DNA of 5,181 nt, from assembly GCA_005884855.1 (NCBI GenBank), contig VAZS01000434.1:1-5181 (forward strand). The letters are read 5' to 3'. Numbering within the stretch: position 1 is the stretch's first letter; every line of letters starts with the position of its first letter. Shown here one piece after another: positions 1 through 5,181 of the stretch. The position numbers and the translations under genes are program-made. Under the pieces are notes generated by a model. The model had not been told where the DNA came from. It saw only the letters and a list, made by a program, of their open reading frames with translations, and made no database searches. The stretch comes from Alphaproteobacteria bacterium (GTDB lineage: Bacteria > Pseudomonadota > Alphaproteobacteria > Rhizobiales > Xanthobacteraceae).

Positions 1-841
1 AGATGGCCGTCAGGTTCGGCTCCGCCAGCGTTCGCACCACCCCGGCGTTCTCCATCGCGCGTATGGTGGCCTGTACGGAGGGAGCTCCACCGAACGAAGC
101 CTGCGTGACGTTACCGGGCACCAGCGGACGGCCAAGGGCCGTGAACGGGTTGTTGTTGTTGAAATTCACAACGGCCGTGCCGTAATTCAGGCTTCCCGAA
201 AGGTCGATCCCAAGTTGCTTGATGATCGACCGCGCGACCTCGGCGACCGTGACCTTGAGCATCACCTGATCGCGGCCACGAACCGCGATCGAATTGACGA
301 CCTTGTCGACCCCGCCCACCAGGCGGGCGGCAAGATCGCTCGCCTGCTGTGACTCAATCGAACTCGCCGTCGTGCCGGATAGCATCACTCCGTCACCGAG
401 GCCTTCGATCTGGATGTCGGCATTCGGCAGGGTCTGCTTGAGCGCGGCGCGCACGCCATTGAGATCGCGCTTGACGGCGATATCGTAAGCGGCAATTTGC
501 TGGCCCGCGGAATCGAAGAATACGATGTTGGTCTGACCTACCGCCGCGCCGATGATATAGGCGCGCTGCGCGGAGCGGACGACGGCGTTGGCAATTTTGG
601 GATCGGCGACCAGCACATCCTTGATGTCACGCGGCAAGTCGATCACGAGGGATTTGCCAATGCCCAGCGCAAGAAAGCGCGCGTTCATCTGGCCATCGGC
701 GGCCATCGGGGCCGCGACCCGGTAGTCACTCGCGAACACCGGCGTCATCGCCGGATTGAGCGTCAGCGCGGCGGCGGCCGAAAACGACATGGCGCGGACC
801 ATAATTGTCCGCAGCGCCGGCTGAATTCCTCCGCGTTTCAT
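1..841 (-). CDS. cpaC: Tad pilus secretin CpaC/RcpA, N-terminal part (3' end outside window)
   Basis: This is the outer-membrane secretin of the Tad/Flp pilus, which forms the ring through which the pilus leaves the cell. The first 280 residues are present and the frame stays open to the left edge. A basic N-terminus and hydrophobic Ala-rich stretch (about residues 9-37, ending VFAS) look like a signal peptide. Residues about 61-125 match the pilus-assembly N-terminal domain (VIDLP, DPKIANAVV, GQTNIVFFD), and about 126-190 look like a BON domain. The start of the secretin region follows, with VRTLAEPNLTAI at the very end, a typical secretin motif. The ATG at 841 is preceded by GGAAAGGG about 8 bases upstream and lies 17 bases after the cpaB stop, so the two genes are almost certainly co-transcribed. 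The secretin core is beyond the window. Family assignment is secure; the symbol follows the Caulobacter naming. Confidence 0.93.
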   Translation of the reverse strand, partial: MKRGGIQPALRTIMVRAMSFSAAAALTLNPAMTPVFASDYRVAAPMAADGQMNARFLALGIGKSLVIDLPRDIKDVLVADPKIANAVVRSAQRAYIIGAAVGQTNIVFFDSAGQQIAAYDIAVKRDLNGVRAALKQTLPNADIQIEGLGDGVMLSGTTASSIESQQASDLAARLVGGVDKVVNSIAVRGRDQVMLKVTVAEVARSIIKQLGIDLSGSLNYGTAVVNFNNNNPFTALGRPLVPGNVTQASFGGAPSVQATIRAMENAGVVRTLAEPNLTAI

Positions 842-858
842 ATCCGAGACCCTTTCCG

Positions 859-1653
859 TCACTTCTGCGTCACCGTCGAGCTTGGGATTCCGTAGCGAAC
901 CACGCTAACGGCTTCACCTCGCCTCAAACGCTGATCGTCGGTTCTGTTTTCGACCATGTTGATGTCAGCCATGCTGCGCAGTGCCAGCGCCAGCGTGCCG
1001 GTTTGGCGCGCGCGGGCCAACGTCTCGGCCTGCTCCGGCCTCAGCTCGAGCGTAACTGTCTTGCCGACAACCGTGTTCTGGCCGTCCTTTTCTTTCGGCG
1101 CCTGATCGATCGCGAGCACGCGCACATTGGGAAGAATGACTTCCGAGTTGACCATATCGGGTGCGCCCGGAAGAGCTGTGTTCTTCTCACGCTTCGAAAG
1201 AATGACGTCGACACGGTCGTTGGGCAGAATAAATCCGCCAGCGCCCGTCTCCGGAGAGATTTCGGTCGAGATGGCTCGCATGCCAGCGGGCAGGATCGCG
1301 GCCATGAAGCCCGACCCGTTGGCTTTGACCAGCTTGGGCTCACGGATCGGCTCGCCTGCGATGAACGGCGCGCGAGCGATCGAGCCGGCGATCTGGGTTG
1401 TCGCTTCCGGGCGCTGGTTGCGTTGGATGAAGGTGTTGCTCGCGGTCGCCGCCGGCCAAGTCTGCCACAGCATGTCTTCAGGCGTAACCGTCTGGCCAAG
1501 GCCGATGTCCGACTTGGCAACCAGAACGTCCACAGTTTGCAATGTTGCTGCCGGCTCAGCCGGAGCCCGGTTGTCTGACCCGCTCGCAAGATACGCGGCA
1601 ATACCGCCGGCACCGACAGCGATAGTCAGGACGACAATCCGTGCGGTCTTCAT
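859..1653 (-). CDS. cpaB: Tad pilus assembly protein CpaB/RcpC
   Basis: This 264-residue protein belongs to the CpaB/RcpC family, inner-membrane-anchored periplasmic proteins thought to support the Tad secretin. Residues about 4-24 form one hydrophobic segment (a signal anchor or signal peptide). A SAF domain follows at about 40-105 (VLVAKSDIGLGQTVTPEDM, then a WQTWP motif). The RcpC-type domain spans about 115-240 (GMRAISTEI, LPNDRVDVILS, VLAIDQ, VTLELRPEQAE). The frame is open further upstream to an ATG at 1722. I chose the ATG at 1653 because MKTARIVVL begins a normal signal segment and GGAAAG sits about 9 bases before it. The upstream extension would put a charged, atypical leader ahead of the membrane segment. 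The gene lies between cpaA (125-base gap) and cpaC (17-base gap), the usual Tad order. Confidence 0.93.
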   Translation of the reverse strand: MKTARIVVLTIAVGAGGIAAYLASGSDNRAPAEPAATLQTVDVLVAKSDIGLGQTVTPEDMLWQTWPAATASNTFIQRNQRPEATTQIAGSIARAPFIAGEPIREPKLVKANGSGFMAAILPAGMRAISTEISPETGAGGFILPNDRVDVILSKREKNTALPGAPDMVNSEVILPNVRVLAIDQAPKEKDGQNTVVGKTVTLELRPEQAETLARARQTGTLALALRSMADINMVENRTDDQRLRRGEAVSVVRYGIPSSTVTQK

Positions 1654-1778
1654 ACGCTTCACTTTCCACAAACGCCGCGACGCTGCCGCCGCCGTGATGG
1701 GAGTTGACCAGCTATTCGTCAAAGCATGGTTAATGAGGCGTATCTAAATCAACTTAACGCCGGGTTTATCTGGCGCGA

Positions 1779-2303
1779 TCAGCCAAACGCGAAATGCGCA
1801 ACGTCGATCGCCTTGATCCATTCCGTGTCGGGGTAGACGATCAGTGCGCCGATCGCGAGTGCGATGCCGTAAGGAATGCCGCTATCCTTGGCGTGCAGCT
1901 TCATCAGCCAGGATTGGCGAGCGAGCGCGTAGGGCAGCGGCCACTGCCGGAACTGAAGTAACAGTAGCGTCAAGGCGCCGCCGAACAGCGAGGCATAGAC
2001 CAGATAGTCCAACAGATGCCCGAAACCGAACCACAGCGCCGCGCCAGCCGCTATCTTCGCGTCTCCGCCGCCGACCCAGCCCATCGCAAAACATCCAAAC
2101 GCAAGCACGAGCACCGCCGCACCCGCACCGAGATGCGCTAGAATATCGTAGCTGCCCATGCCGCTCATCAGCGCGAGCGTCAGAAAACCGCCCCCGAGTG
2201 CCAGCGACACCCGATTCGAAATCGTCATCGTGAAAAGATCGGTTGCCGCCGCGAACGCCATCAAGGCCGGGAAAAGCAGAAGCCGTGCAATATCGAGAAT
2301 CAT
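1779..2303 (-). CDS. cpaA: Tad pilus prepilin peptidase CpaA/TadV (type IV leader peptidase family)
   Basis: This is an inner-membrane aspartyl protease that removes the short leader from Flp-type prepilins and pseudopilins. The 174-residue product is strongly hydrophobic with several membrane segments (about 5-20, 34-50, 56-74, 100-122 and 145-160). Both catalytic aspartates expected for the family are visible: Asp22 in AAATDLFTMTISN and Asp81 in the GxGD motif VGGGDAKIAAG. The length fits the short CpaA/TadV type, which lacks the N-terminal methyltransferase domain of PilD. The frame continues upstream to an ATG at 2453, but that extension is Cys- and Arg-rich and unlike the family; the ATG at 2303 begins the expected MILDIARLLLFPA. 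The Shine-Dalgarno sequence before 2303 is weak (GGTCGGTAA). It is the first gene of the minus-strand pilus operon seen here. The operon promoter is probably in 2304-2479. Confidence 0.93.
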   Translation of the reverse strand: MILDIARLLLFPALMAFAAATDLFTMTISNRVSLALGGGFLTLALMSGMGSYDILAHLGAGAAVLVLAFGCFAMGWVGGGDAKIAAGAALWFGFGHLLDYLVYASLFGGALTLLLLQFRQWPLPYALARQSWLMKLHAKDSGIPYGIALAIGALIVYPDTEWIKAIDVAHFAFG

Positions 2304-2479
2304 TGGGTTACCGACCGGTATGGCTGGCGCTGGTTCGAAGCATCGCCGAAGCCTAGGGCCGAGAAATGAACAATCTGAAAATGGAAGCAGGCAAGCGCAA
2401 TTCTGCCCCAAGCGCTTCCGTTCACAGCTCCTTAAGCGCGTCGCGATAACCATAAGCTATCTGATCAGATGAGGTGGGC
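2304..2479. promoter_or_regulatory. Divergent intergenic control region, cpaA versus desaturase gene
   Basis: These 176 bases separate the start of cpaA (minus strand) from the start of the desaturase gene (plus strand), so promoters for both should lie here. I see no gene in it. Toward the plus strand there is a possible sigma-70-like pair: TTCACA at 2421-2426 and GATAAC at 2445-2450, with an 18-base spacer. No convincing pair is seen for cpaA. The assignment as a control region comes from gene layout; the promoter boxes are weak guesses. Confidence 0.5.
2459..2470. repeat. 12-base perfect palindrome, possible operator
   Basis: ATCTGATCAGAT is a perfect 12-base inverted repeat. It sits just after the possible -10 box at 2445-2450 and directly before the GAGG Shine-Dalgarno (2471-2474) of the desaturase gene. 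That position would suit a repressor operator at the transcription start. A 12-base palindrome can also occur by chance, and no regulator gene is present in the window. Confidence 0.35.
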
Positions 2480-3273
2480 ATGTCCAATCTACCGCTCGAA
2501 ATCGTCGAGATGTTCGGCCAGACCATCGCCAAAGTGGTGCCCATCACCATCGTGCTGGCGATTGTGTTCTCGGTGTTGAGCTATTTCTGGGCCTGCAATC
2601 CCGGCGCGCCCTGGTGGCGCAAGCGCGAACTGGTCACCGATATCTGCTACTGCGAATTGGGCTACTCGTGCTCGGCGCTGGCGTGGTGTTCAATATCCAC
2701 GATGCCGATGCATTGATTGCGTTTTACGACAACGGCCACGGCCCGCTGTCGGAACTGCCGCTGTGGGCGCAGGGTCTATTGTTCGTAGCGCTATCGGATT
2801 TCATGCTGTACTGGCTGCACCGCCTGTTTCACGGCGGTGGATTCTGGAAGTACCACGCGATCCATCATTCGTCGGAAGAACTGGACTGGATCTCGGCCGC
2901 GCGCTTCCACCCCGTCAACCTGTTTCTCGGCACCATCATGGTTGATGTCATATTGCTGACGGCAGGGATCTCGCCGAATGTCATGCTCTGGGTCGGGCCC
3001 TTTACCACATTCCACTCGGCATTCGTTCACGCCAATCTGAGCTGGGATCTCGGGCCGTTCAAATATGTGCTGGCAACGCCGATCTTCCATCGCTGGCATC
3101 ACACCGCGTTGGAAGAGGGCGGTAACACCAACTTTGCCGGGACGTTTCCAATCTGGGATCTGTTGTTTGGAACGTTCCGGATGCCACAAAACAGGCTGCC
3201 GGACGATTATGGCAAGGACGAACCGGCCATTCCGTCCGAAATTGCCGGACAATTGGCCTACCCATTTCGGTAA
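2480..3273 (+). pseudogene. Sterol desaturase / fatty acid hydroxylase family gene, frameshifted
   Basis: The family comprises membrane di-iron enzymes that hydroxylate or desaturate lipids. The reading frame from ATG 2480 (GAGG five bases upstream) encodes 57 sensible residues with a membrane helix at about 20-36 and ends ELVTDICY near 2650. It then runs into non-family sequence and stops at 2716. The family sequence resumes in another frame from about 2653 (RIGLLVLGAG) and continues for 206 residues to the TAA at 3271. The three iron-binding histidine clusters are all in this second part: HRLFH (2818-2832), HAIHH (2854-2868) and HRWHH (3088-3102). The break corresponds to missing bases, in number one more than a multiple of three. 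From memory of the family, about ten residues between the two parts also seem absent. An internal GTG at 2614 could express only the C-terminal part, without the first helix. A sequencing error cannot be excluded, in which case this is an intact gene. Confidence 0.8.
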
Positions 3274-3385
3274 TTCAGTCAGGTTTTCTCAGCTCGATTT
3301 GCAGTTCTTTCATGAATTGACGTCTAGATTCGAGGTTGGGCGCCGGTTCTGCTGCGTATCGTTCGTCAACGCCCCGAGGTAGAGT

Positions 3386-3892
3386 ATGTCCATCAGTTCC
3401 CCGCGTCGGCGCGCGCGCGCCTCTTTCAAATTGCGATCGCTCGCGATCGGCATGCTGTTGTGGCCGATCGCCGCTGCTGCCGGGCCTATGGCGGACACCA
3501 TCGCCGTCAATGTCGATCAAGCAAAACTCGTCAAGCTGCCCACCCGGGTTTCGACAATCGTGGTCGGAAACCCGCTGATTGCAGATGTAACCCTGCAGAC
3601 CGGCGGAATTCTTGTGGTGACCGGCAAAGGCTACGGTGCGACCAATTTCATCGCGATGGATCGCAGCGGCGAAGTCCTGGTGGACCGCGTCATTCAGGTC
3701 GAAGGCCCGACCGATCAGCTTGTCACGGTTTATCGCGGGGTCGAACGCGAATCCTATAGCTGCATGCCGACTTGCCAGCGCCGGATCACGCTCGGCGACG
3801 GCGAGAACTATTTCAAATCGGCCATGGATCAGGCCGGTTCTCTTAACAGCCAGGCTACCGGCAACGCCGCGGCCGCAGCCAAAACGAACTAA
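3386..3892 (+). CDS. Exported pilus-assembly N-terminal-domain protein (secretin N-domain only)
   Basis: This 168-residue protein begins with an Arg-rich N-terminus and a hydrophobic stretch ending in AAAAGPMA (about 15-36), which looks like a signal peptide. Residues about 38-106 match the pilus-assembly N-terminal domain found at the front of CpaC-type secretins: VKLPTRVSTIVVGNPLIADV, then VVTGKGYGATNFIAMD. The same pattern occurs in the CpaC encoded at 1-841. There is no secretin core, so it cannot form a pore. The C-terminal part carries a Cys pair (Cys126 and Cys130, in SYSCMPTCQRR) followed by ITLGDGENYF and an Ala/Asn-rich tail; the cysteines could form a disulphide in the periplasm. 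The ATG at 3386 has GAGGT six bases upstream. It lies 112 bases after the desaturase gene on the same strand. A periplasmic accessory role in Tad pilus assembly is inferred from domain and location; the exact function is unknown. Confidence 0.85.
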   Translation: MSISSPRRRARASFKLRSLAIGMLLWPIAAAAGPMADTIAVNVDQAKLVKLPTRVSTIVVGNPLIADVTLQTGGILVVTGKGYGATNFIAMDRSGEVLVDRVIQVEGPTDQLVTVYRGVERESYSCMPTCQRRITLGDGENYFKSAMDQAGSLNSQATGNAAAAAKTN

Positions 3893-3922
3893 CCTGCCTG
3901 TTGCTTGATAGGCCCCGCTCTC

Positions 3923-3947
3923 GCGAGCCGGACTGGATCAGGCTCGC
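3923..3947. terminator. Stem-loop between convergent genes, possible terminator
   Basis: GCGAGCC (3923-3929) and GGCTCGC (3941-3947) form a perfect 7-base-pair stem with an 11-base loop. It abuts the stop codon of the cold-shock gene (3948-3950, minus strand) and lies 30 bases after the stop of the plus-strand pilus protein gene. Neither side has a T-run, so intrinsic termination would be weak. It may serve as a 3' end stabiliser or a shared Rho-assisted end. Confidence 0.4.
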
Positions 3948-4160
3948 TTAGCCGGCGGCGCGCAGATTGTCGGCCGAAGACTTGCCAGAGCGGCGATCCG
4001 CTACGATCTCGTAGCTGATCTTCTGGCCTTCGCGCAGCGTTCCAAGCCCAGCGCGCTCTACTGCGCTGATGTGCACGAATACGTCGTTGCCACCGTCGTC
4101 GGGTTGAATGAAGCCGAAGCCCTTGGTTGCGTTAAACCACTTCACGGTTCCCATGCTCAC
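3948..4160 (-). CDS. CspA-family cold-shock protein
   Basis: This small single-domain RNA/DNA-binding protein is of the cold-shock family, which act as RNA chaperones or transcription antiterminators. The fold signature is complete: MGTVKWFN at the start, RNP1 as KGFGFIQ, RNP2 as DVFVHIS, and the C-terminal part [19 protein letters not shown] chose the GTG at 4160 (70 residues, MSMGTVKWF) because AGAAGGGA lies 7 bases upstream, an ideal spacing. The ATG at 4154 would give the minimal 68-residue form, but then the same Shine-Dalgarno is 13 bases away. An in-frame ATG at 4187 would add the unusual [10 protein letters not shown] and would place its start inside the hairpin region. It shares its strand with infA and the helicase but is separated from infA by a terminator, so it is probably transcribed alone from its own promoter with a long leader. 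Which paralogue it is cannot be told. Confidence 0.93.
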   Translation of the reverse strand: MSMGTVKWFNATKGFGFIQPDDGGNDVFVHISAVERAGLGTLREGQKISYEIVADRRSGKSSADNLRAAG

Positions 4161-4297
4161 GGGATAGTCCCTTCTAAAGATAGACATACTAGAAGCCTGC
4201 TTTCGGCAGGCTGGTGAAATCGAATTTTTGGAAGGGTCGTCAGCGTCTAAACCGGCTGTACCGGTGGATAGCTAATGTCGTCCGGCCGAAAATCGAT
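4161..4297 (-). promoter_or_regulatory. Hairpin-rich 5' leader of the cold-shock gene
   Basis: Read on the minus strand, this stretch has several possible stem-loops. They are ACCGG/CCGGT (4261-4265 with 4251-4255), GCCTGC/GCAGGC inside a perfect 7-base-pair stem (4206-4212 with 4194-4200), TTCTA/TAGAA (4190-4194 with 4172-4176) and GGGA/TCCC (4168-4171 with 4161-4164). The second and third share base 4194. The ribosome-binding sequence AGAAGGGA (4168-4175) is split between the last two stems, so folding would hide it. Long structured leaders that control translation by temperature are well known for enterobacterial cspA; that this one behaves the same way is inference. The upstream limit at 4297 depends on the promoter guess. 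Confidence 0.45.
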
Positions 4298-4303
4298 ATC
4301 CAC

Positions 4304-4332
4304 ATATTATTCCAAAGTAGCCCCCAAAACAA
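4304..4332 (-). promoter_or_regulatory. Possible sigma-70-like promoter of the cold-shock gene
   Basis: On the minus strand TTGTTT (4327-4332) and TAATAT (4304-4309) are separated by exactly 17 bases. They match the consensus at 3 and 4 of 6 positions. Transcription would start near 4297, giving a leader of about 137 bases before the GTG at 4160. This is the best pair I see between the infA terminator and the cold-shock gene, but AT-rich matches of this quality can arise by chance. Confidence 0.3.
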
Positions 4333-4454
4333 TCCTGACATGTACGATTTTTTGTTCGCGTCAGATTTGCGATCGGAAAGCATCGCCATGATTTCGTCAT
4401 GCGTCGTTGTGGCGCGCCATCACAGCGTTGTAGCCAAGCGAATACCGGCCGCGT

Positions 4455-4497
4455 GAAGAAAACGAACGACTCGGCTCTGAACCAAGCCAGAACCGAG
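4455..4497 (-). terminator. Intrinsic terminator after infA
   Basis: On the minus strand CTCGGTTCTG (4488-4497) pairs with CAGAGCCGAG (4470-4479) over ten base pairs including one G-U pair, with an 8-base loop. A T-rich tail, TCGTTCGTTTTCTTC (4455-4469), follows. The stem begins 13 bases beyond the infA stop codon (4511-4513). The layout is that of a Rho-independent terminator, although the T-run is interrupted. It would end the helicase-infA transcript before the cold-shock gene. Confidence 0.75.
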
Positions 4498-4510
4498 GTT
4501 GCTTTGACGT

Positions 4511-4792
4511 CTACCTGCGCCGGAACTGCCCCCGTGGCGGTGCGCCGCGTGGAGCTCCGCCGCCCGGACGCTCGTCCTTGTGACGGAAAATCAGCCGGCC
4601 TTTTTCCAGGTCATACGGCGACATTTCGATCGTGACCCGATCGCCGGCCAGTGTCTTGATCCGGTTTTTCTTCATCTTGCCTGCGGTGTAGGCGACGATC
4701 TCGTGTCCTGCGTCGAGCTGCACGCGGTAACGTGCGTCGGGGAGGATTTCGGTGACCAGTCCTTCGAACTGGATCAGCTCTTCCTTAGCCAT
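4511..4792 (-). CDS. infA: Translation initiation factor IF-1 with C-terminal basic tail
   Basis: IF-1 binds the A site of the 30S ribosomal subunit during initiation. Residues 1-72 are a complete S1/OB-fold IF-1 ([20 protein letters not shown], then [40 protein letters not shown]), aligning end to end with the 72-residue E. coli protein. A 21-residue tail follows ([20 protein letters not shown] and a final Arg), rich in Arg, Gly and Pro and absent from standard IF-1. The ATG at 4792 has GGAG six bases upstream. The gene follows the helicase stop by 24 bases, so the two are very likely co-transcribed, and a terminator follows. Because of the tail and the helicase context it may be a second IF-1 copy specialised for cold or stress, with the housekeeping infA elsewhere; that is inference. 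Confidence 0.95.
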   Translation of the reverse strand: MAKEELIQFEGLVTEILPDARYRVQLDAGHEIVAYTAGKMKKNRIKTLAGDRVTIEMSPYDLEKGRLIFRHKDERPGGGAPRGAPPRGQFRRR

Positions 4793-4816
4793 GGTTATCT
4801 CCGGATCGATCGACGG

Positions 4817-5181
4817 CTAGCGTGGTCGTTGGGTGCGGTTGGGTCGGGTATTCGGACGGCTTTCACGGTGCAGGAAGGCGACGCCTTGCACCCCTTCAGC
4901 CTTGCCGCCAGCTTGCGACGACGAGGACGGACGTATCGGCTCATGCCGGTTGGCCTCATGACGATTGGTTTGAGGCAGGCCGTTATTACCACCGGGACGA
5001 CGGTGACGGCGAGGCCCTTTTGCTCCAGGCGCGGAGTCATTTGCGCGGGTTCCATGCGCGCGCGGCGCGGAGCGAGCGCCGCGGTGCTGCGCGGGCGCGG
5101 GCGCTGTTTCCCTGTGGCCCGGTGTGCGACGATCTTCTCTCGGCAGCGCGATGCGGATCAGCTTTTCGATGTCGCGCAGAT
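4817..5181 (-). CDS. DEAD-box RNA helicase (RhlE-like), C-terminal end (5' part outside window)
   Basis: Only the last 120 residues are present; the frame is open to the right edge and ends at TAG (4817-4819). It begins LRDIEKLIRIALPREDRRTP, which closely resembles the end of the helicase C-terminal domain of RhlE-type DEAD-box proteins, where a segment of this kind closes the RecA-like domain 2. The remaining roughly 100 residues are low-complexity, rich in Arg, Pro, His, Gly and Asn, as is common for the RNA-binding tails of these helicases. The catalytic motifs are beyond the window, so the assignment rests on the short LRDIEKLI segment, the basic tail and the link to infA. Such helicases unwind structured RNA, often in the cold or during ribosome assembly. 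The stop lies 24 bases before the infA ATG, suggesting one operon. Confidence 0.8.
   Translation of the reverse strand, partial: LRDIEKLIRIALPREDRRTPGHRETAPAPAQHRGARSAPRAHGTRANDSAPGAKGPRRHRRPGGNNGLPQTNRHEANRHEPIRPSSSSQAGGKAEGVQGVAFLHRESRPNTRPNRTQRPR

Larger units (their letters stand above)
4188..4510. other. Non-coding stretch between infA and the cold-shock gene
   Basis: These 323 bases carry no credible gene. The open frames here have no recognisable protein pattern or good ribosome-binding site. The right end holds the infA terminator (4455-4497), and the left half holds the presumed promoter and leader of the cold-shock gene. The part from 4335 to 4454 contains nothing I can assign. It is more AT-rich in patches (for example around 4300 and 4350) than the flanking genes, as expected of a promoter region. 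Confidence 0.6.

Noticed and set aside
805..1578. Long open frame on the plus strand (257 codons) opposite cpaB
   Set aside because: It is antisense to a convincing cpaB, has an Arg-rich composition with no recognisable domain, and is the kind of open frame that GC-rich genes produce on their opposite strand.
1728..1758. Two TTAA elements (1730-1733 and 1754-1757) in the cpaA-cpaB gap as a CtrA site
   Set aside because: The full CtrA pattern needs two TTAA halves 7 bases apart; these are 20 bases apart, so only unsupported half-sites remain.
1755..1775. Imperfect inverted repeat CGCC/GGCG just after cpaA as a terminator
   Set aside because: Only four continuous base pairs plus a mismatch and no T-run; it would not stop transcription into cpaB.
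1844..2233. Plus-strand open frame opposite cpaA
   Set aside because: Arg/Ser/Pro-rich translation without domain features, lying antisense to a membrane protein with both catalytic aspartates.
3274..3385. TTGACG-like -35 box upstream of the pilus-assembly N-domain gene
   Set aside because: No acceptable -10 box lies 16-18 bases downstream, so a promoter cannot be supported.
4214..4635. Short plus-strand frames between the cold-shock gene and infA
   Set aside because: No ribosome-binding sites or family resemblance; they run across the terminator and into infA on the opposite strand.
4795..5055. Minus-strand frame starting at an ATG at 5055
   Set aside because: It overlaps the helicase tail in another frame. 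The partial frame ending at 4817 begins with a recognisable helicase segment, runs to the window edge and stops 24 bases before infA, which is a better gene.
1..5181. CRISPR array, insertion sequence, tRNA or rRNA genes
   Set aside because: No spaced direct repeats, transposase fragments, terminal inverted repeats or RNA-gene sequences were seen by eye on either strand.

Overview
The window looks like chromosomal DNA of an alphaproteobacterium, most likely of the Bradyrhizobium/Rhodopseudomonas/Nitrobacter group (Nitrobacteraceae). This rests on the GC-rich codon use, the style of the Tad (tight adherence) pilus proteins, and the grouping of a DEAD-box helicase with a long-tailed IF-1 and a CspA-type protein. 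It is an inference from protein resemblance, because no rRNA or other marker is present.

Left part (1-2303, minus strand): the start of a Tad/Flp type IVb pilus operon, read right to left as cpaA (prepilin peptidase), cpaB (periplasmic SAF/RcpC protein) and cpaC (outer-membrane secretin, cut by the left edge). CpaA would process pilin, CpaC form the outer-membrane pore, and CpaB support it from the periplasm. No Flp pilin gene is visible next to cpaA.

Middle (2304-3892, plus strand): a divergent control region is followed by a sterol desaturase/fatty acid hydroxylase family gene. Its histidine clusters are intact, but the reading frame breaks near 2650, so it is called a probable pseudogene. 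Next is a small exported protein that is essentially a free-standing version of the N-terminal domain of the CpaC secretin, so this arm is probably also pilus-related.

Right part (3893-5181, minus strand): an RNA-handling, cold-shock-like group. The order of transcription is the C-terminal end of a DEAD-box RNA helicase (cut by the right edge), then infA (IF-1) with an extra basic Arg/Gly/Pro tail, a good intrinsic terminator, a roughly 300-base non-coding stretch, and a CspA-family cold-shock gene. The cold-shock gene appears to have a long, hairpin-rich leader, and its best Shine-Dalgarno sequence lies within two predicted hairpins.

No clearly new multi-gene system is visible. The items most worth a second look are the cold-shock leader, the broken desaturase frame, the stand-alone secretin N-domain protein, and the matching basic tails on IF-1 and the helicase.
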